The position numbers were made by a program, and so were the translations under genes. The notes beneath the pieces were generated by a model. It made no database searches, was not told the DNA's origin, and worked only from the letters and a program-made list of their open reading frames with translations. This document shows positions 12,385 to 26,230 of a stretch of 64,000 nt of DNA, one piece after another; the first letter of the stretch is position 1, and each line of letters begins with the position of its first letter. The stretch is from Coriaria nepalensis (taxonomy: Eukaryota > Streptophyta > Magnoliopsida > Cucurbitales > Coriariaceae). The stretch is taken from positions 24,831,501 to 24,895,500 of the forward strand of contig CP114481.1 in NCBI GenBank assembly GCA_027186245.1. The letters run 5' to 3'.

Positions 12385-13848
12385 CTAAATTACTTCGAAC
12401 GAAATTCGGCCTTTGAACATGACTTTCGTGCATAACTTGCAGTTAATCTATTGAAGGCAACAATGCATTTGTTTAGCCTTAAAGTCAAGTCATTGAGTCT
12501 CATCCAGTAATTAAATCATTCTAAATTAAGTTGAAGGAATTCTATTTTCAGCCTTCAAACATGATTTTCTTACATAACTTGCAATTAATTTATTGACGAC
12601 AACAATGCATTATTTTAGCCTTAAAAAGTATATCATTGAGTCTTTTCATATGCTTAAATTGTTTGGAAGCACTCCGAACCAATTCTATTTTTGTATTTAA
12701 GACACGACTTTCATGCATAACTTGTAATTGATCTCTTGAAGGCAACTCTGCATTTTTTTAGCCTCAAATTCATATTATTGCGTCTCTTTTAGTCATTAAA
12801 TCATTCTAAATTACTTCGAACGAAATTCGGCTTTTAAACATGACTTTCGTGCATAACTTGCAGTTAATCTATTGAAGGCAACAATGCATTTGTTTAGCCT
12901 CAAAGTCAAGTCATTGAGTCTCATCCAGTCATTAAATCATTCTATATTAAGTTGAACGAATTCTATTTTCACCCTTCAAACATGATTTTCTTACATAACT
13001 TGCAATTAATTTATTGACGACAACAATGCATTATTTTAGCCTTAAAAAGTATATCATTGAGTCTTTTCATATGCTTAAATTGTTTGGAAGCACTTCGAAC
13101 CAATTCTATTTTTGTATTTAAGGCACGACTTTCATGCATAACTTGTAATTGATCTATTGAAGGCAACTATGCATTTTTTTAGCCTAAAATTCATATTATT
13201 GCATCTCTTTTAGTCATTAAATCATTCTAAATCGCTTCGAACGAAATTCGGCCTTTAAACATGACTTTCGTGCATAACTTGCAGTTAATCTATTGAAGGC
13301 AACAATGCATTTGTTTAGCCTTAAAGTCAAGTCATTGAGTCTCATCCAGTCATTAAATCATTCTAAATTAAGTTGAAGGAATTCTATTTTCACCCTTCAA
13401 ACATGATTTTCTTACATAACTTGCAATTAATTTATTGACGACAACAATGCATTATTTTAGCCTTAAAAAGTATATCATTGAGTCTTTTCATATGCTTAAA
13501 TTGTTTGGAAGCACTTCGAACCAATTCTATTTTTGTATTTAAGACACGACTTTCATGCATAACTTGTAATTGATCTCTTGAAGGCAACTGCATTTTTTTA
13601 GCCTCAAATTCATATTATTGCATCTCTTTTAGTCATTAAATCATTCTAAATCGCTTCGAACGAAATTCGGCCTTTAAACATGACTTTCGTGCATAACTTG
13701 CAGTTAATCTATTGAAGGCAACAATGCATTTGTTTATCCTCAAATTCATGTCATTGAGTCTTATCCAGTCATTAAATCATTCTAAATTATGTTAAACAAA
13801 TTCTATTTTCGCCTTTCAAACATGATTTTCTTACATAACTTGCAATTA

Positions 13849-16800
13849 ATTTATTGACGACAACAATGCATTATTTTAGCCTTAAAAAGTATATCATTGA
13901 GTCTTTTCATATCATTAAATTGTTTGAAAGCACTTCGAACGAATTATGTTTTTGTATTTAAGACACGAATTTCATGTATAACTTGTAATTGATCTATTGA
14001 AGGCAACTATGCATTTTTTTTGCCTCAAATTCATATTATTGCATCTCTTTTAGTCATTAAATCATTCTAAATCGCTTCGAACGAAATTCGGCCTTTAAAC
14101 ATGACTTTCGTGCATAACTTGCAGTTAATCTATTGAAGGCTACAATGCATTTGTTTATCCTCAAAGTCATGTCATTGAGTCTTATCCAGTCATTAAATCA
14201 TTCTAAATTATGTTAATCGAATTCTATTTTCGCCATTCAAACATGATTTTCTTACATAACTTGCAATTAATTTATTGACGACAACAATGCATTATTATAG
14301 CCTTAAAAAGTATATCATTCAGTCTTTTCATTTCGTTAAATTGTTTGAAAGCACTTCGAACCAATTCTATTTTTGCATTTAAGACACGACTTTCATGCAT
14401 AACTTGTAATTGATCTATTGAAGGCAACTATGCATTTTTTTAGCCTTAAATATTATTGCATCTCTTTTAGTCATTAAATCATTCTAAATTACTTCGAACG
14501 AAATTCGGCCTTTGAACATGACTTTCATGCATAACTTGCAGTTAATCTATTGAAGGCAACAATGCATTTGTTTAGCCTTAAAGTCAAGTCATTGAGTCTC
14601 ATCCAGTCATTAAATCATTCTAAATTAAGTTGAAGGAATTCTATTTTCACCCTTCAAACATGATTTTCTTACATAACTTGCAATTAATTTATTGACGACA
14701 ACAATGCATTATTTTAGCCTCAAAAAGTATATCATTGAGTCTTTTCATATGCTTAAATTGTTTGGAAGCACTACGAACCAATTCTATTTTTGTATTTAAG
14801 ACACGATTTTCATGCATAACTTGTAATTGATCTCTTGAAGGCAACTCTGCATTTTTTTAGCCTCAAATTCATATTATTGCGTCTCTTTTAGTCATTAAAT
14901 CATTCTAAATTACTTCGAACGAAATTCGGCTTTTAAACATGACTTTCGTGCATAACTTGCAGTTAATCTATTGAAGGCAACAATGCATTTGTTTAGCCTT
15001 AAAGTCAAGTCATTGAGTCTCATCCAGTCATTAAATCATTCTATATTAAGTTGAACGAATTCTATTTTCACCCTTCAAACATGATTTTCTTACATAACTT
15101 GCAATTAATTTATTGACGACAACAATGCATTATTTTAGCCTTAAAAAGTATATCATTGAGTCTTTTCATATGCTTAAATTGTTTGGAAGCACTTCGAACC
15201 AATTCTATTTTTGTATTTAAGACACGACTTTCATGCATAACTTGTAATTGATCTCTTGAAGGCAACTATGCATTTTTTTAGCCTCAAATTCATATTATTG
15301 CATCTCTTTTAGTCATTAAATCATTCTAAATCGCTTCGAACGAAATTCGGCCTTTAAACATGACTTTCGTGCATAACTTGCAGTTAATCTATTGAAGGCA
15401 ACAATGCATTTGTTTATCCTCAAAGTCATGTCATTGAGTCTTATCCAGTCATTAAATCATTCTAAATTATGTTAATCGAATTCTATTTTCGCCTTTCAAA
15501 CATGATTTTCTTACATAACTTGCAATTAATTTATTGACGACAACAATGCATTATTATAGCCTTAAAAAGTATATCATTCAGTCTTTTCATTTCGTTAAAT
15601 TGTTTGAAAGCACTTCGAACCAATTCTATTTTTGCATTTAAGACACGACTTTCATGCATAACTTGTAATTGATCTATTGAAGGCAACTATGCATTTTTTT
15701 AGCCTTAAATATTATTGCATCTCTTTTAGTCATTAAATCATTCTAAATTACTTCGAACGAAATTCGGCCTTTAAACATGACTTTCATGCATAACTTGCAG
15801 TTAATCTATTGAAGGCAACAATGCATTTGTTTAGCCTTAAAGTCAAGTCATTGAGTCTCATCCAGTCATTAAATCATTCTAAATTAAGTTGAAGGAATTC
15901 TATTTTCACCCTTCAAACATGATTTTCTTACATAACTTGCAATTAATTTATTGACGACAACAATGCATTATTTTAGCCTCAAAAAGTATATCATTGAGTC
16001 TTTTCATATGCTTAAATTGTTTGGAAGCACTACGAACCAATTCTATTTTTGTATTTAAGACACGATTTTCATGCATAACTTGTAATTGATCTCTTGAAGG
16101 CAACTCTGCATTTTTTTAGCCTCAAATTCATATTATTGCGTCTCTTTTAGTCATTAAATCATTCTAAATTACTTCGAACGAAATTCGGCTTTTAAACATG
16201 ACTTTCGTGCATAACTTGCAGTTAATCTATGGAAGGCAACAATGCATTTGTTTAGCCTTAAAGTCAAGTCATTGAGTCTCATCCAGTCATTAAATCATTC
16301 TATATTAAGTTGAACGAATTCTATTTTCACCCTTCAAACATGATTTTCTTACATAACTTGCAATTAATTTATTGACGACAACAATGCATTATTTTAGCCT
16401 TAAAAAGTATATCATTGAGTCTTTTCATATGCTTAAATTGTTTGGAAGCACTTCGAACCAATTCTATTTTTGTATTTAAGACACGACTTTCATGCATAAC
16501 TTGTAATTGATCTCTTGAAGGCAACTATGCATTTTTTTAGCCTCAAATTCATATTATTGCATCTCTTTTAGTCATTAAATCATTCTAAATCGCTTCGAAC
16601 GAAATTCGGCCTTTAAACATGACTTTCGTGCATAACTTGCAGTTAATCTATTGAAGGCAACAATGCATTTGTTTATCCTCAAATTCATGTCATTGAGTCT
16701 TATCCAGTCATTAAATCATTCTAAATTATGTTAAACGAATTCTATTTTCGCCTTTCAGACATGATTTTCTTACATAACTTGCAATTAATTCATTGACGAC

Positions 16801-17625
16801 AACAATGCATTATTTTAGCCTTAAAAAGTATATCATTCAGTCTTTTCATTTCGTTAAATTGTTTGAAAGCACTTCGAACCAATTCTATTTTTGCATTTAA
16901 GACACGACTTTCATGCATAACTTGTAATTGATCTATTGAAGGCAACTATGCATTTTTTTAGCCTTAAATATTATTGCGTCTCTTTTAGTCATTAAATCAT
17001 TCTAAATTACTTCGAACGAAATTCGGCCTTTAAACATGACTTTCGTGCATAACTTGCAGTTAATCTATTGAAGGCAACAATGCATTTGTTTAGCCTTAAA
17101 GTCAAGTCATTGAGTCTCATCCAGTCATTAAATCATTCTAAATTAAGTTGAAGGAATTCTATTTTCACCCTTCAAACATGATTTTCTTACATAACTTGCA
17201 ATTAATTTATTGACGACAACAATGCATTATTTTAGCCTTAAAAAGTATATCATTGAGTCTTTTCATATGCTTAAATTGTTTGGAAGCACTCCGAACCAAT
17301 TCTATTTTTGTATTTAAGACACGACTTTCATGCATAACTTGTAATTGATCTCTTGAAGGCAACTATGCATTTTTTTAGCCTCAAATTCATATTATTGCAT
17401 CTCTTTTAGTCATTAAATCATTCTAAATCGCTTCGAACGAAATTCGGCTTTTAAACATGACTTTCGTGCATAACTTGCAGTTAATCTATTGAAGGCAACA
17501 ATGCATTTGTTTATCCTCAAATTCATGTCATTGAGTCTTATCCAGTCATTAAATCATTCTAAATTATGTTAAACAAATTCTATTTTCGCCTTTCAAACAT
17601 GATTTTCTTACATAACTTGCAATTA
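13849..17625 (+). repeat. Super-HOR unit 1 (nine trimers, 3777 bp)
   Basis: Starts at the B3 monomer with GAACGAATTATG and GAATTTCATGTATAAC and runs to the next B3. It has nine trimers because a three-trimer block is present twice: the marker GCATTATTATAGCC recurs at an offset of 1259 bp (about 14291 and 15550), along with TATATTAAGTTG, AGCACTACGAACC and CTCTTGAAGG variants. The additional block explains why it is one trimer longer than the next two units. Confidence 0.85.
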
Positions 17626-20600
17626 ATTTATTGACGACAACAATGCATTATTTTAGCCTTAAAAAGTATATCATTGAGTCTTTTCATATCATTAAATTGT
17701 TTGAAAGCACTTCGAACGAATTCTGTTTTTGTATTTAAGACACGAATTTCATGTATAACTTGTAATTGATCTATTGAAGGCAACTATGCATTTTTTTAGC
17801 CTCAAATTCGTATTATTGCATCTCTTTTAGTCATTAAATCATTCTAAATCGCTTCGAACGAAATTCGGCCTTTAAACATGACTTTCGTGCATAACTTGCA
17901 GTTAATCTATTGAAGGCTACAATGCATTTGTTTATCCTCAAAGTCATGTCATTGAGTCTTATCCAGTCATTAAATCATTCTAAATTATGTTAAACGAATT
18001 CTATTTTCGCCTTTCAAACATGATTTTCTTACATAACTTGCAATTAATTTATTGACGACAACAATGCATTATTATAGCCTTAAAAAGTATATCATTCAGT
18101 CTTTTCATTTCGTTAAATTGTTTGAAAGCACTTCGAACCAATTCTATTTTTGCATTTAAGACACGACTTTCATGCATAACTTGTAATTGATCTATTGAAG
18201 GCAACTATGCATTTTTTTAGCCTTAAATATTATTGCATCTCTTTTAGTCATTAAATCATTCTAAATTACTTCGAACGAAATTCGGCCTTTGAACATGACT
18301 TTCATGCATAACTTGCAGTTAATCTATTGAAGGCAACAATGCATTTGTTTAGCCTTAAAGTCAAGTCATTGAGTCTCATCCAGTCATTAAATCATTCTAA
18401 ATTAAGTTGAAGGAATTCTATTTTCACCCTTCAAACATGATTTTCTTACATAACTTGCAATTAATTTATTGACGACAACAATGCATTATTTTAGCCTCAA
18501 AAAGTATATCATTGAGTCTTTTCATATGCTTAAATTGTTTGGAAGCACTACGAACCAATTCTATTTTTGTATTTAAGACACGATTTTCATGCATAACTTG
18601 TAATTGATCTCTTGAAGGCAACTCTGCATTTTTTTAGCCTCAAATTCATATTATTGCGTCTCTTTTAGTCATTAAATCATTCTAAATTACTTCGAACGAA
18701 ATTCGGCTTTTAAACATGACTTTCGTGCATAACTTGCAGTTAATCTATTGAAGGCAACAATGCATTTGTTTAGCCTTAAAGTCAAGTCATTGAGTCTCAT
18801 CCAGTCATTAAATCATTCTATATTATGTTGAACGAATTCTATTTTCACCCTTCAAACATGATTTTCTTACATAACTTGCAATTAATTTATTGACGACAAC
18901 AATGCATTATTTTAGCCTTAAAAAGTATATCATTGAGTCTTTTCATATGCTTAAATTGTTTGGAAGCACTTCGAACCAATTCTATTTTTGTATTTAAGAC
19001 ACGACTTTCATGCATAACTTGTAATTGATCTCTTGAAGGCAACTATGCATTTTTTTAGCCTCAAATTCATATTATTGCATCTCTTTTAGTCATTAAATCA
19101 TTCTAAATCGCTTCGAACGAAATTCGGCCTTTAAACATGACTTTCGTGCATAACTTGCAGTTAATCTGTTGAAGGCAACAATGCATTTGTTTATCCTCAA
19201 ATTCATGTCATTGAGTCTTATCCAGTCATTAAATCATTCTAAATTATGTTAAACGAATTCTATTTTCGCCTTTCAAATGTGATTTTCTTACATAACTTGC
19301 AATTAATTTATTGACGACAACAATGCATTATTTTAGCCTTAAAAAGTATATCATTCAGTCTTTTCATTTCGTTAAATTGTTTGAAAGCACTACGAACCAA
19401 TTCTATTTTTGTATTTAAGACACGACTTTCATGCATAACTTGTAATTGATCTATTGAAGGCAACTATGCATTTTTTTAGCCTAAAATTCATATTATTGCA
19501 TCTCTTTTAGTCATTAAATCATTCTAAATCGTTTCGAACGAAATTCGGCCTTTAAACATGACTTTCGTGCATAACTTGCAGTTAATCTATTGAAGGCAAC
19601 AATGCATTTGTTTAGCCTTAAAGTCAAGTCATTGAGTCTCATCCAGTCATTAAATCATTCTAACTTAAGTTGAAGGAATTCTATTTTCAGCCTTCAAACA
19701 TGATTTTCTTACATAACTTGCAATTAATTTATTGACGACAACAATGCATTATTTTAGCCTTAAAAAGTATATCATTGAGTCTTTTCATATGCTTAAATTG
19801 TTTGGAAGCACTTCGAACCAATTCTATTTTTGTATTTAAGACACGACTTTCATGCATAACTTGTAATTGATCTCTTGAAGGCAACTATGCATTTTTTTAG
19901 CCTCAAATTCATATTATTGCATCTCTTTTAGTCATTAAATCATTCTAAATCGCTTCGAACGAAATTCGGCCTTTAAACATGACTTTCGTGCATAACTTGC
20001 AGTTAATCTGTTGAAGGCAACAATGCATTTGTTTATCCTCAAATTCATGTCATTGAGTCTTATCCAGTCATTAAATCATTCTAAATTATGTTAAACGAAT
20101 TCTATTTTCGCCTTTCAAACGTGATTTTCTTACATAACTTGCAATTAATTTATTGACGACAACAATGCATTATTTTAGCCTTAAAAAGTATATCATTCAG
20201 TCTTTTCATTTCGTTAAATTGTTTGAAAGCACTACGAACCAATTCTATTTTTGTATTTAAGACACGACTTTCATGCATAACTTGTAATTGATCTATTGAA
20301 GGCAACTATGCATTTTTTTAGCCTAAAATTCATATTATTGCATCTCTTTTAGTCATTAAATCATTCTAAATCGCTTCGAACGAAATTCGGCCTTTAAACA
20401 TGACTTTCGTGCATAACTTGCAGTTAATCTATTGAAGGCAACAATGCATTTGTTTAGCCTTAAAGTCAAGTCATTGAGTCTCATCCAGTCATTAAATCAT
20501 TCTAACTTAAGTTGAAGGAATTCTATTTTCAGCCTTCAAACATGATTTTCTTACATAACTTGCAATTAATTTATTGACGACAACAATGCATTATTTTAGC

Positions 20601-20989
20601 CTTAAAAAGTATATCATTGAGTCTTTTCATATGCGTAAATTGTTTGGAAGCACTTCGAACCAATTCTATTTTTGTATTTAAGACACGACTTTCATGCATA
20701 ACTTGTAATTGATCTCTTGAAGGCAACTATGCATTTTTTTAGCCTCAAATTCATATTATTGCATCTCTTTTAGTCATTAAATCATTCTAAATCGCTTCGA
20801 ACGAAATTCGGCCTTTAAACATGACTTTCGTGCATAACTTGCAGTTAATCTGTTGAAGGCAACAATGCATTTGTTTATCCTCAAATTCATGTCATTGAGT
20901 CTTATCCAGTCATTAAATCATTCTAAATTAAGTTAAACGAATTCTATTTTCGCCTTTCAAACGTGATTTTCTTACATAACTTGCAATTA
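17626..20989 (+). repeat. Super-HOR unit 2 (eight trimers, 3364 bp)
   Basis: Runs from one B3 monomer to the next. It contains a nested two-trimer tandem repeat: AATCTGTTGAAGG at about 19165, 20007 and 20849, and TAACTTAAGTTGAAGG at about 19661 and 20503, all at an offset of 842 bp. The B order is B3-B2-B1-B1-B2-B1-B2-B1. Confidence 0.85.
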
Positions 20990-23900
20990 ATTTATTGACG
21001 ACAACAATGCATTATTTTAGCCTTAAAAAGTATATCATTGAGTCTTTTCATATCATTAAATTGTTTGAAAGCACTTCGAACGAATTCTGTTTTTGTATTT
21101 AAGACACGAATTTCATGTATAACTTGTAATTGATCTATTGAAGGCAACTATGCATTTTTTTAGCCTCAAATTCGTATTATTGCATCTCTTTTAGTCATTA
21201 AATCATTCTAAATCGCTTCGAACGAAATTCGGCCTTTAAACATGACTTTCGTGCATAACTTGCAGTTAATCTATTGAAGGCTACAATGCATTTGTTTATC
21301 CTCAAAGTCATGTCATTGAGTCTTATCCAGTCATTAAATCATTCTAAATTATGTTAAACGAATTCTATTTTCGCCTTTCAAACATGATTTTCTTACATAA
21401 CTTGCAATTAATTCATTGACGACAACAATGCATTATTTTAGCCTTAAAAAGTATATCATTCAGTCTTTTCATTTCGTTAAATTGTTTGAAAGCACTTCGA
21501 ACCAATTCTATTTTTGCATTTAAGACACGACTTTCATGCATAACTTGTAATTGATCTATTGAAGGCAACTATGCATTTTTTTAGCCTTAAATATTATTGC
21601 GTCTCTTTTAGTCATTAAATCATTCTAAATTACTTCGAACGAAATTCGGCCTTTAAACATGACTTTCGTGCATAACTTGCAGTTAATCTATTGAAGGCAA
21701 CAATGCATTTATTTAGCCTTAAAGTCAAGTCATTGAGTCTCATCCAGTCATTAAATCATTCTAAATTAAGTTGAAGGAATTCTATTTTCACCCTTCAAAC
21801 ATGATTTTCTTACATAACTTGCAATTAATTTATTGACGACAACAATGCATTATTTTAGCCTTAAAAAGTATATCATTGAGTCTTTTCATATGCTTAAATT
21901 GTTTGGAAGCACTTCGAACCAATTCTATTTTTGTATTTAAGACACGACTTTCATGCATAACTTGTAATTGATCTCTTGAAGGCAACTATGCATTTTTTTA
22001 GCCTCAAATTCATATTATTGCGTCTCTTTTAGTCATTAAATCATTCTAAATTACTTCGAACGAAATTCGGCTTTTAAACATGACTTTCGTGCATAACTTG
22101 CAGTTAATCTATTGAAGGCAACAATGCATTTGTTTAGCCTTAAAGTCAAGTCATTGAGTCTCATCCAGTCATTAAATCATTCTATATTAAGTTGAACGAA
22201 TTCTATTTTCACCCTTCAAACATGATTTTCTTACATAACTTGCAATTAATTTATTGACAACAACAATGCATTATTTTAGCCTTAAAAAGTATATCATTGA
22301 GTCTTTTCATATGCTTAAATTGTTTGGAAGCACTTCGAACCAATTCTATTTTTGTATTTACGACACGACTTTCATGCATAACTTGTAATTGATCTATTGA
22401 AGGCAACTATGCATTTTTTTAGCCTAAAATTCATATTATTGCATCTCTTTTAGTCATTAAATCATTCTAAATCGCTTCGAACGAAATTCGGCCTTTAAAC
22501 ATGACTTTCGTGCATAACTTGCAGTTAATCTATTGAAGGCAACAATGCATTTGTTTATCCTCAAATTCATGTCATTGAGTCTTATCCAGTCATTAAATCA
22601 TTCTAAATTATGTTAAACGAATTCTATTTTCGCCTTTCAAACATGATTTTCTTACATAACTTGCAATTAATTCATTGACGACAACAATGCATTATTTTAG
22701 CCTTAAAAAGTATATCATTCAGTCTTTTCATTTCGTTAAATTGTTTGAAAGCACTTCGAACCAATTCTATTTTTGCATTTAAGACACGACTTTCATGCAT
22801 AACTTGTAATTGATCTATTGAAGGCAACTATGCATTTTTTTAGCCTTAAATATTATTGCGTCTCTTTTAGTCATTAAATCATTCTAAATTACTTCGAACG
22901 AAATTCGGCCTTTAAACATGACTTTCGTGCATAACTTGCAGTTAATCTATTGAAGGCAACAATGCATTTGTTTAGCCTTAAAGTCAAGTCATTGAGTCTC
23001 ATCCAGTCATTAAATCATTCTAAATTAAGTTGAAGGAATTCTATTTTCACCCTTCAAACATGATTTTCTTACATAACTTGCAATTAATTTATTGACGACA
23101 ACAATGCATTATTTTAGCCTTAAAAAGTATATCATTGAGTCTTTTCATATGCTTAAATTGTATGGAAGCACTTCGAACCAATTCTATTTTTGTATTTAAG
23201 ACACGACTTTCATGCATAACTTGTAATTGATCTCTTGAAGGCAACTATGCATTTTTTTAGCCTCAAATTCATATTATTGCATCTCTTTTAGTCATTAAAT
23301 CATTCTTAATCGCTTCGAACGAAATTCGGCCTTTAAACATGACTTTCGTGCATAACTTGCAGTTAATCTGTTGAAGGCAACAATGCATTTGTTTATCCTC
23401 AAATTCATGTCATTGAGTCTTATCCAGTCATTAAATCATTCTAAATTAAGTTAAACGAATTCTATTTTCGCCTTTCAAACGTGATTTTCTTACATAACTT
23501 GCAATTAATTTATTGACGACAACAATGCATTATTTTAGCCTTAAAAAGTATATCATTCAGTCTTTTCATTTCGTTAAATTGTTTGAAAGCACTACGAACC
23601 AATTCTATTTTTGTATTTAAGACACGACTTTCGTGCATAACTTGTAATTGATCTATTGAAGGCAACTATGCATTTTTTTAGCCTAAAATTCATATTATTG
23701 CATCTCTTTTAGTCATTAAATCATTCTAAATCGCTTCGAACGAAATTCGGCCTTTAAACATGACTTTCGTGCATAACTTGCAGTTAATCTATTGAAGGCA
23801 ACAATGCATTTGTTTAGCCTTAAAGTCAAGTCATTGAGTCTCATCCAGTCATTAAATCATTCTAAATTAAGTTGAAGGAATTCTATTTTCAGCCTTCAAA

Positions 23901-24349
23901 CATGATTTTCTTACATAACTTGCAATTAATTTACTAACGACAACAATGCATTATTTTAGCCTTAAAAAGTATATCATTGAGTCTTTTCATATGCTTAAAT
24001 TGTTTGGAAGCACTTCGAACCAATTCTATTTTTGTATTTAAGACACGACTTTCATGCATAACTTGTAATTGATCTCTTGAAGGCAACTATGCATTTTTTT
24101 AGCCTCAAATTCATATTATTGCATCTCTTTTAGTCATTAAATCATTCTAAATCGCTTCGAACGAAATTCGGCCTTTAAACATGACTTTCGTGCATAACTT
24201 GCAGTTAATCTGTTGAAGGCAACAATGCATTTGTTTATCCTCAAATTCATGTCATTGAGTCTTATCCAGTCATTAAATCATTCTAAATTATGTTAAACAA
24301 ATTCTATTTTCGCCTTTCAAACATGATTTTCTTACATAACTTGCAATTA
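20990..24349 (+). repeat. Super-HOR unit 3 (eight trimers, 3360 bp)
   Basis: Same B order as unit 2 and closely similar throughout. Private changes include ATTGACAACAAC near 22254, ATTTACGACACG near 22359 and TTTACTAACGAC near 23932. A fourth, truncated unit begins at 24350 and stops at 25045, where the A/B hybrid monomer breaks the pattern. Confidence 0.85.
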
Positions 24350-25045
24350 ATTTATTGACGACAACAATGCATTATTTTAGCCTTAAAAAGTATATCATTG
24401 AGTCTTTTCATATCATTAAATTGTTTGAAAGCACTTCGAACGAATTCTGTTTTTGTATTTAAGACACGAATTTCATGTATAACTTGTAATTGATCTATTG
24501 AAGGCAACTATGCATTTTTTTAGCCTCAAATTCGTATTATTGCATCTCTTTTAGTCATTAAATCATTCTAAATCGCTTCGAACGAAATTCGGCCTTTAAA
24601 CATGACTTTCGTGCATAACTTGCAGTTAATCTATTGAAGGCTACAATGCATTTGTTTATCCTCAAAGTCATGTCATTGAGTCTTATCCAGTCATTAAATC
24701 ATTCTAAATTATGTTAAACGAATTCTATTTTCGCCTTTCAAACATGATTTTCTTACATAACTTGCAATTAATTTATTGACGACAACAATGCATTATTATA
24801 GCCTTAAAAAGTATATCATTCAGTCTTTTCATTTCGTTAAATTGTTTGAAAGCACTTCGAACCAATTCTATTTTTGCATTTAAGACACGACTTTCATGCA
24901 TAACTTGTAATTGATCTATTGAAGGCAACTATGCATTTTTTTAGCCTTAAATATTATTGCGTCTCTTTTAGTCATTAAATCATTTTAAATTACTTCGAAC
25001 GAAATTCGGCTTTTAAACATGACTTTCGTGCATAACTTGCAGTTA

Positions 25046-25188
25046 ATCTATTGAAGGCAACAATGCATTTGTTTAGCCTCAAAAAGTATGTCATTGAGTC
25101 TTTTCATATTATTAAATTGTTTGAAAGCACTTCGAACGAATTCTGTTTTTGTATTTAAGACACGAATTTCATGTATAACTTGTAATTG
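25046..25188 (+). repeat. Hybrid A/B monomer, copy 1
   Basis: It starts as A (GGCAACAATGCATTTG, TTTAGCCTC) and switches within the shared AGCCT-AAA stretch (about 25076-25084) to B (AAAAGTATGTCATTGAG, CATATTATTAAATTG). It ends as the B3 subtype (CGAACGAATTCTG, ATGTATAAC). It directly follows a C and precedes a C, so about one monomer has been lost. It marks the right edge of the super-HOR core. Confidence 0.88.
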
Positions 25189-25689
25189 ATCTATTGAAGG
25201 CAACTATGCATTTTTTTAGCCTAAAATTCATATTATTGCATCTCTTTTAGTCATTAAATCATTCTAAATCTCTTCGATCGAAATTCAGCCTTTAAACATG
25301 ACTTTCGTGCATAACTTGCAGTTAATCTATTGAAGGCAACAATGCATTTGTTTAGCCTCAAAGTCATGTCATTGAGTCTCATCCAGTCATTAAATCATTC
25401 TATATTAAGTTGAACGAAATCTATTTTCACCCTTCAAACATGATTTTCTTACATAACTTGCAATTAATTTATTGACGACAACAATGCATTATTTTAGCCT
25501 TAAAAAGTATATCATTCAGTCTTTTCATATCATTCAATTGTTTGAAAGCACTTCGAACCAATTCTATTTTTGTATTTAAGACACGACTTTCATGCATAAC
25601 TTGTAATTGATCTATTGAAAGCAACTATGTATTTCTTTAGCCTAAAATTCATATTATTTCATCTCTTTTAGTCATTATATGATTCTAAA

Positions 25690-26230
25690 TTACTTCGAAC
25701 GAAATTCAGCCTTTAAACATGACTTTCATGCATAACTTGCAGTTAATCTATTGAAGGCAAAAATGCATTTGTTTAGCCTTAAAGTGATGTCATTGAGTCT
25801 CATCCAATCATTAAATCATTCTAAATTAAGTTGAACGAATTCTATTTTCGCCCTCCAAACATGATTTTCTTACATAACTTGCAATTAATTTATTGAAGAC
25901 AACAATGCATTATTTTATCTTTAAAAAGTATATCATTGAGTCTTTTCATATCATTAAATTGTTTGAAAGCACTTCGAACCAATTCTATTTTTGTATTTAA
26001 GACACGACTTTCATGCATAACTTGTAATTGATCTATTGAAAGCAACTATGTATATATTATTTCATCTCTTTTAGTCATTATCATTCTAAATCGCTTCGAA
26101 CGAAATTCGGCCCTTAAACATGGCTTTCGTGCGTAACTTGCAGTTAATCTATTGAAGGCAACAATGCATTTGTTTAGCATTAAAGTCATGTCATATAGTC
26201 TCATCCAGTCATTAAATCATTCTCAATTAA
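25690..26230 (+). repeat. Dispersed duplicate, copy 1 (partner about 28190-28745)
   Basis: Shared rare variants are GGCAAAAATGCATTTG, TCATCCAATCATT, CCTCCAAACATG, TTTATTGAAGACAAC, TTTATCTTTAAAAAG, GAAAGCAACTATGTAT, GGCCCTTAAACATGGC, GTGCGTAACTTG and AGCATTAAAGTCATGTCATATAG. The offset is 2496 bp at the left and 2516 bp at the right, because this copy has lost 20 bp in one C monomer (26031-26146). Limits are approximate. Confidence 0.8.
26031..26146 (+). repeat. C monomer with 20 bp of internal deletion
   Basis: This C is 116 bp instead of 136. After GAAAGCAACTATGTAT it goes straight to ATATTATTTCATC, whereas the partner copy near 28.53-28.6 kb keeps the intervening TTCTTTAGCCTAAAATTC. It also reads CATTATCATTC where the partner reads CATTAAATCATTC. 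The two small deletions together account for the offset change in the surrounding duplicate. Confidence 0.85.

Larger units (their letters stand above)
3936..12445 (+). repeat. Domain II: trimers with deleted-C subfamily
   Basis: Trimer period is about 416-421 bp. Many C monomers are 132 bp, lacking four bases after GCCTTAAA. A monomers alternate between GTTTAGCCTTAAAGTCAAG and GTTTATCCTCAAATTCATG forms, and B monomers between the B1, B2 and TTGATGACAAC forms. The domain contains several local duplications (418 bp, 1260 bp and 3766 bp offsets, listed separately), so it is a mosaic and not one clean super-HOR. The first B3-type B monomer appears near 9656. No genes were seen. Confidence 0.7.
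12446..25045 (+). repeat. Domain III: homogeneous super-HOR core
   Basis: This is the most regular part of the window. It starts with the first A monomer having TTGAAGGAATTC. Taking B subtypes in order from 13849, the pattern is B3-B2-B1-B1-B2-B1-B1-B2-B1, then twice B3-B2-B1-B1-B2-B1-B2-B1, then B3-B2 and a break at the A/B hybrid (25046). Each B3 monomer is followed by an A with GGCTACAATGC (14141, 17918, 21282 and 24642), giving spacings of 3777, 3364 and 3360 bp. Units differ only at scattered bases. The stretch 12446-13848 carries three B1 trimers and lacks the full pattern. No genes were seen. Confidence 0.85.
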
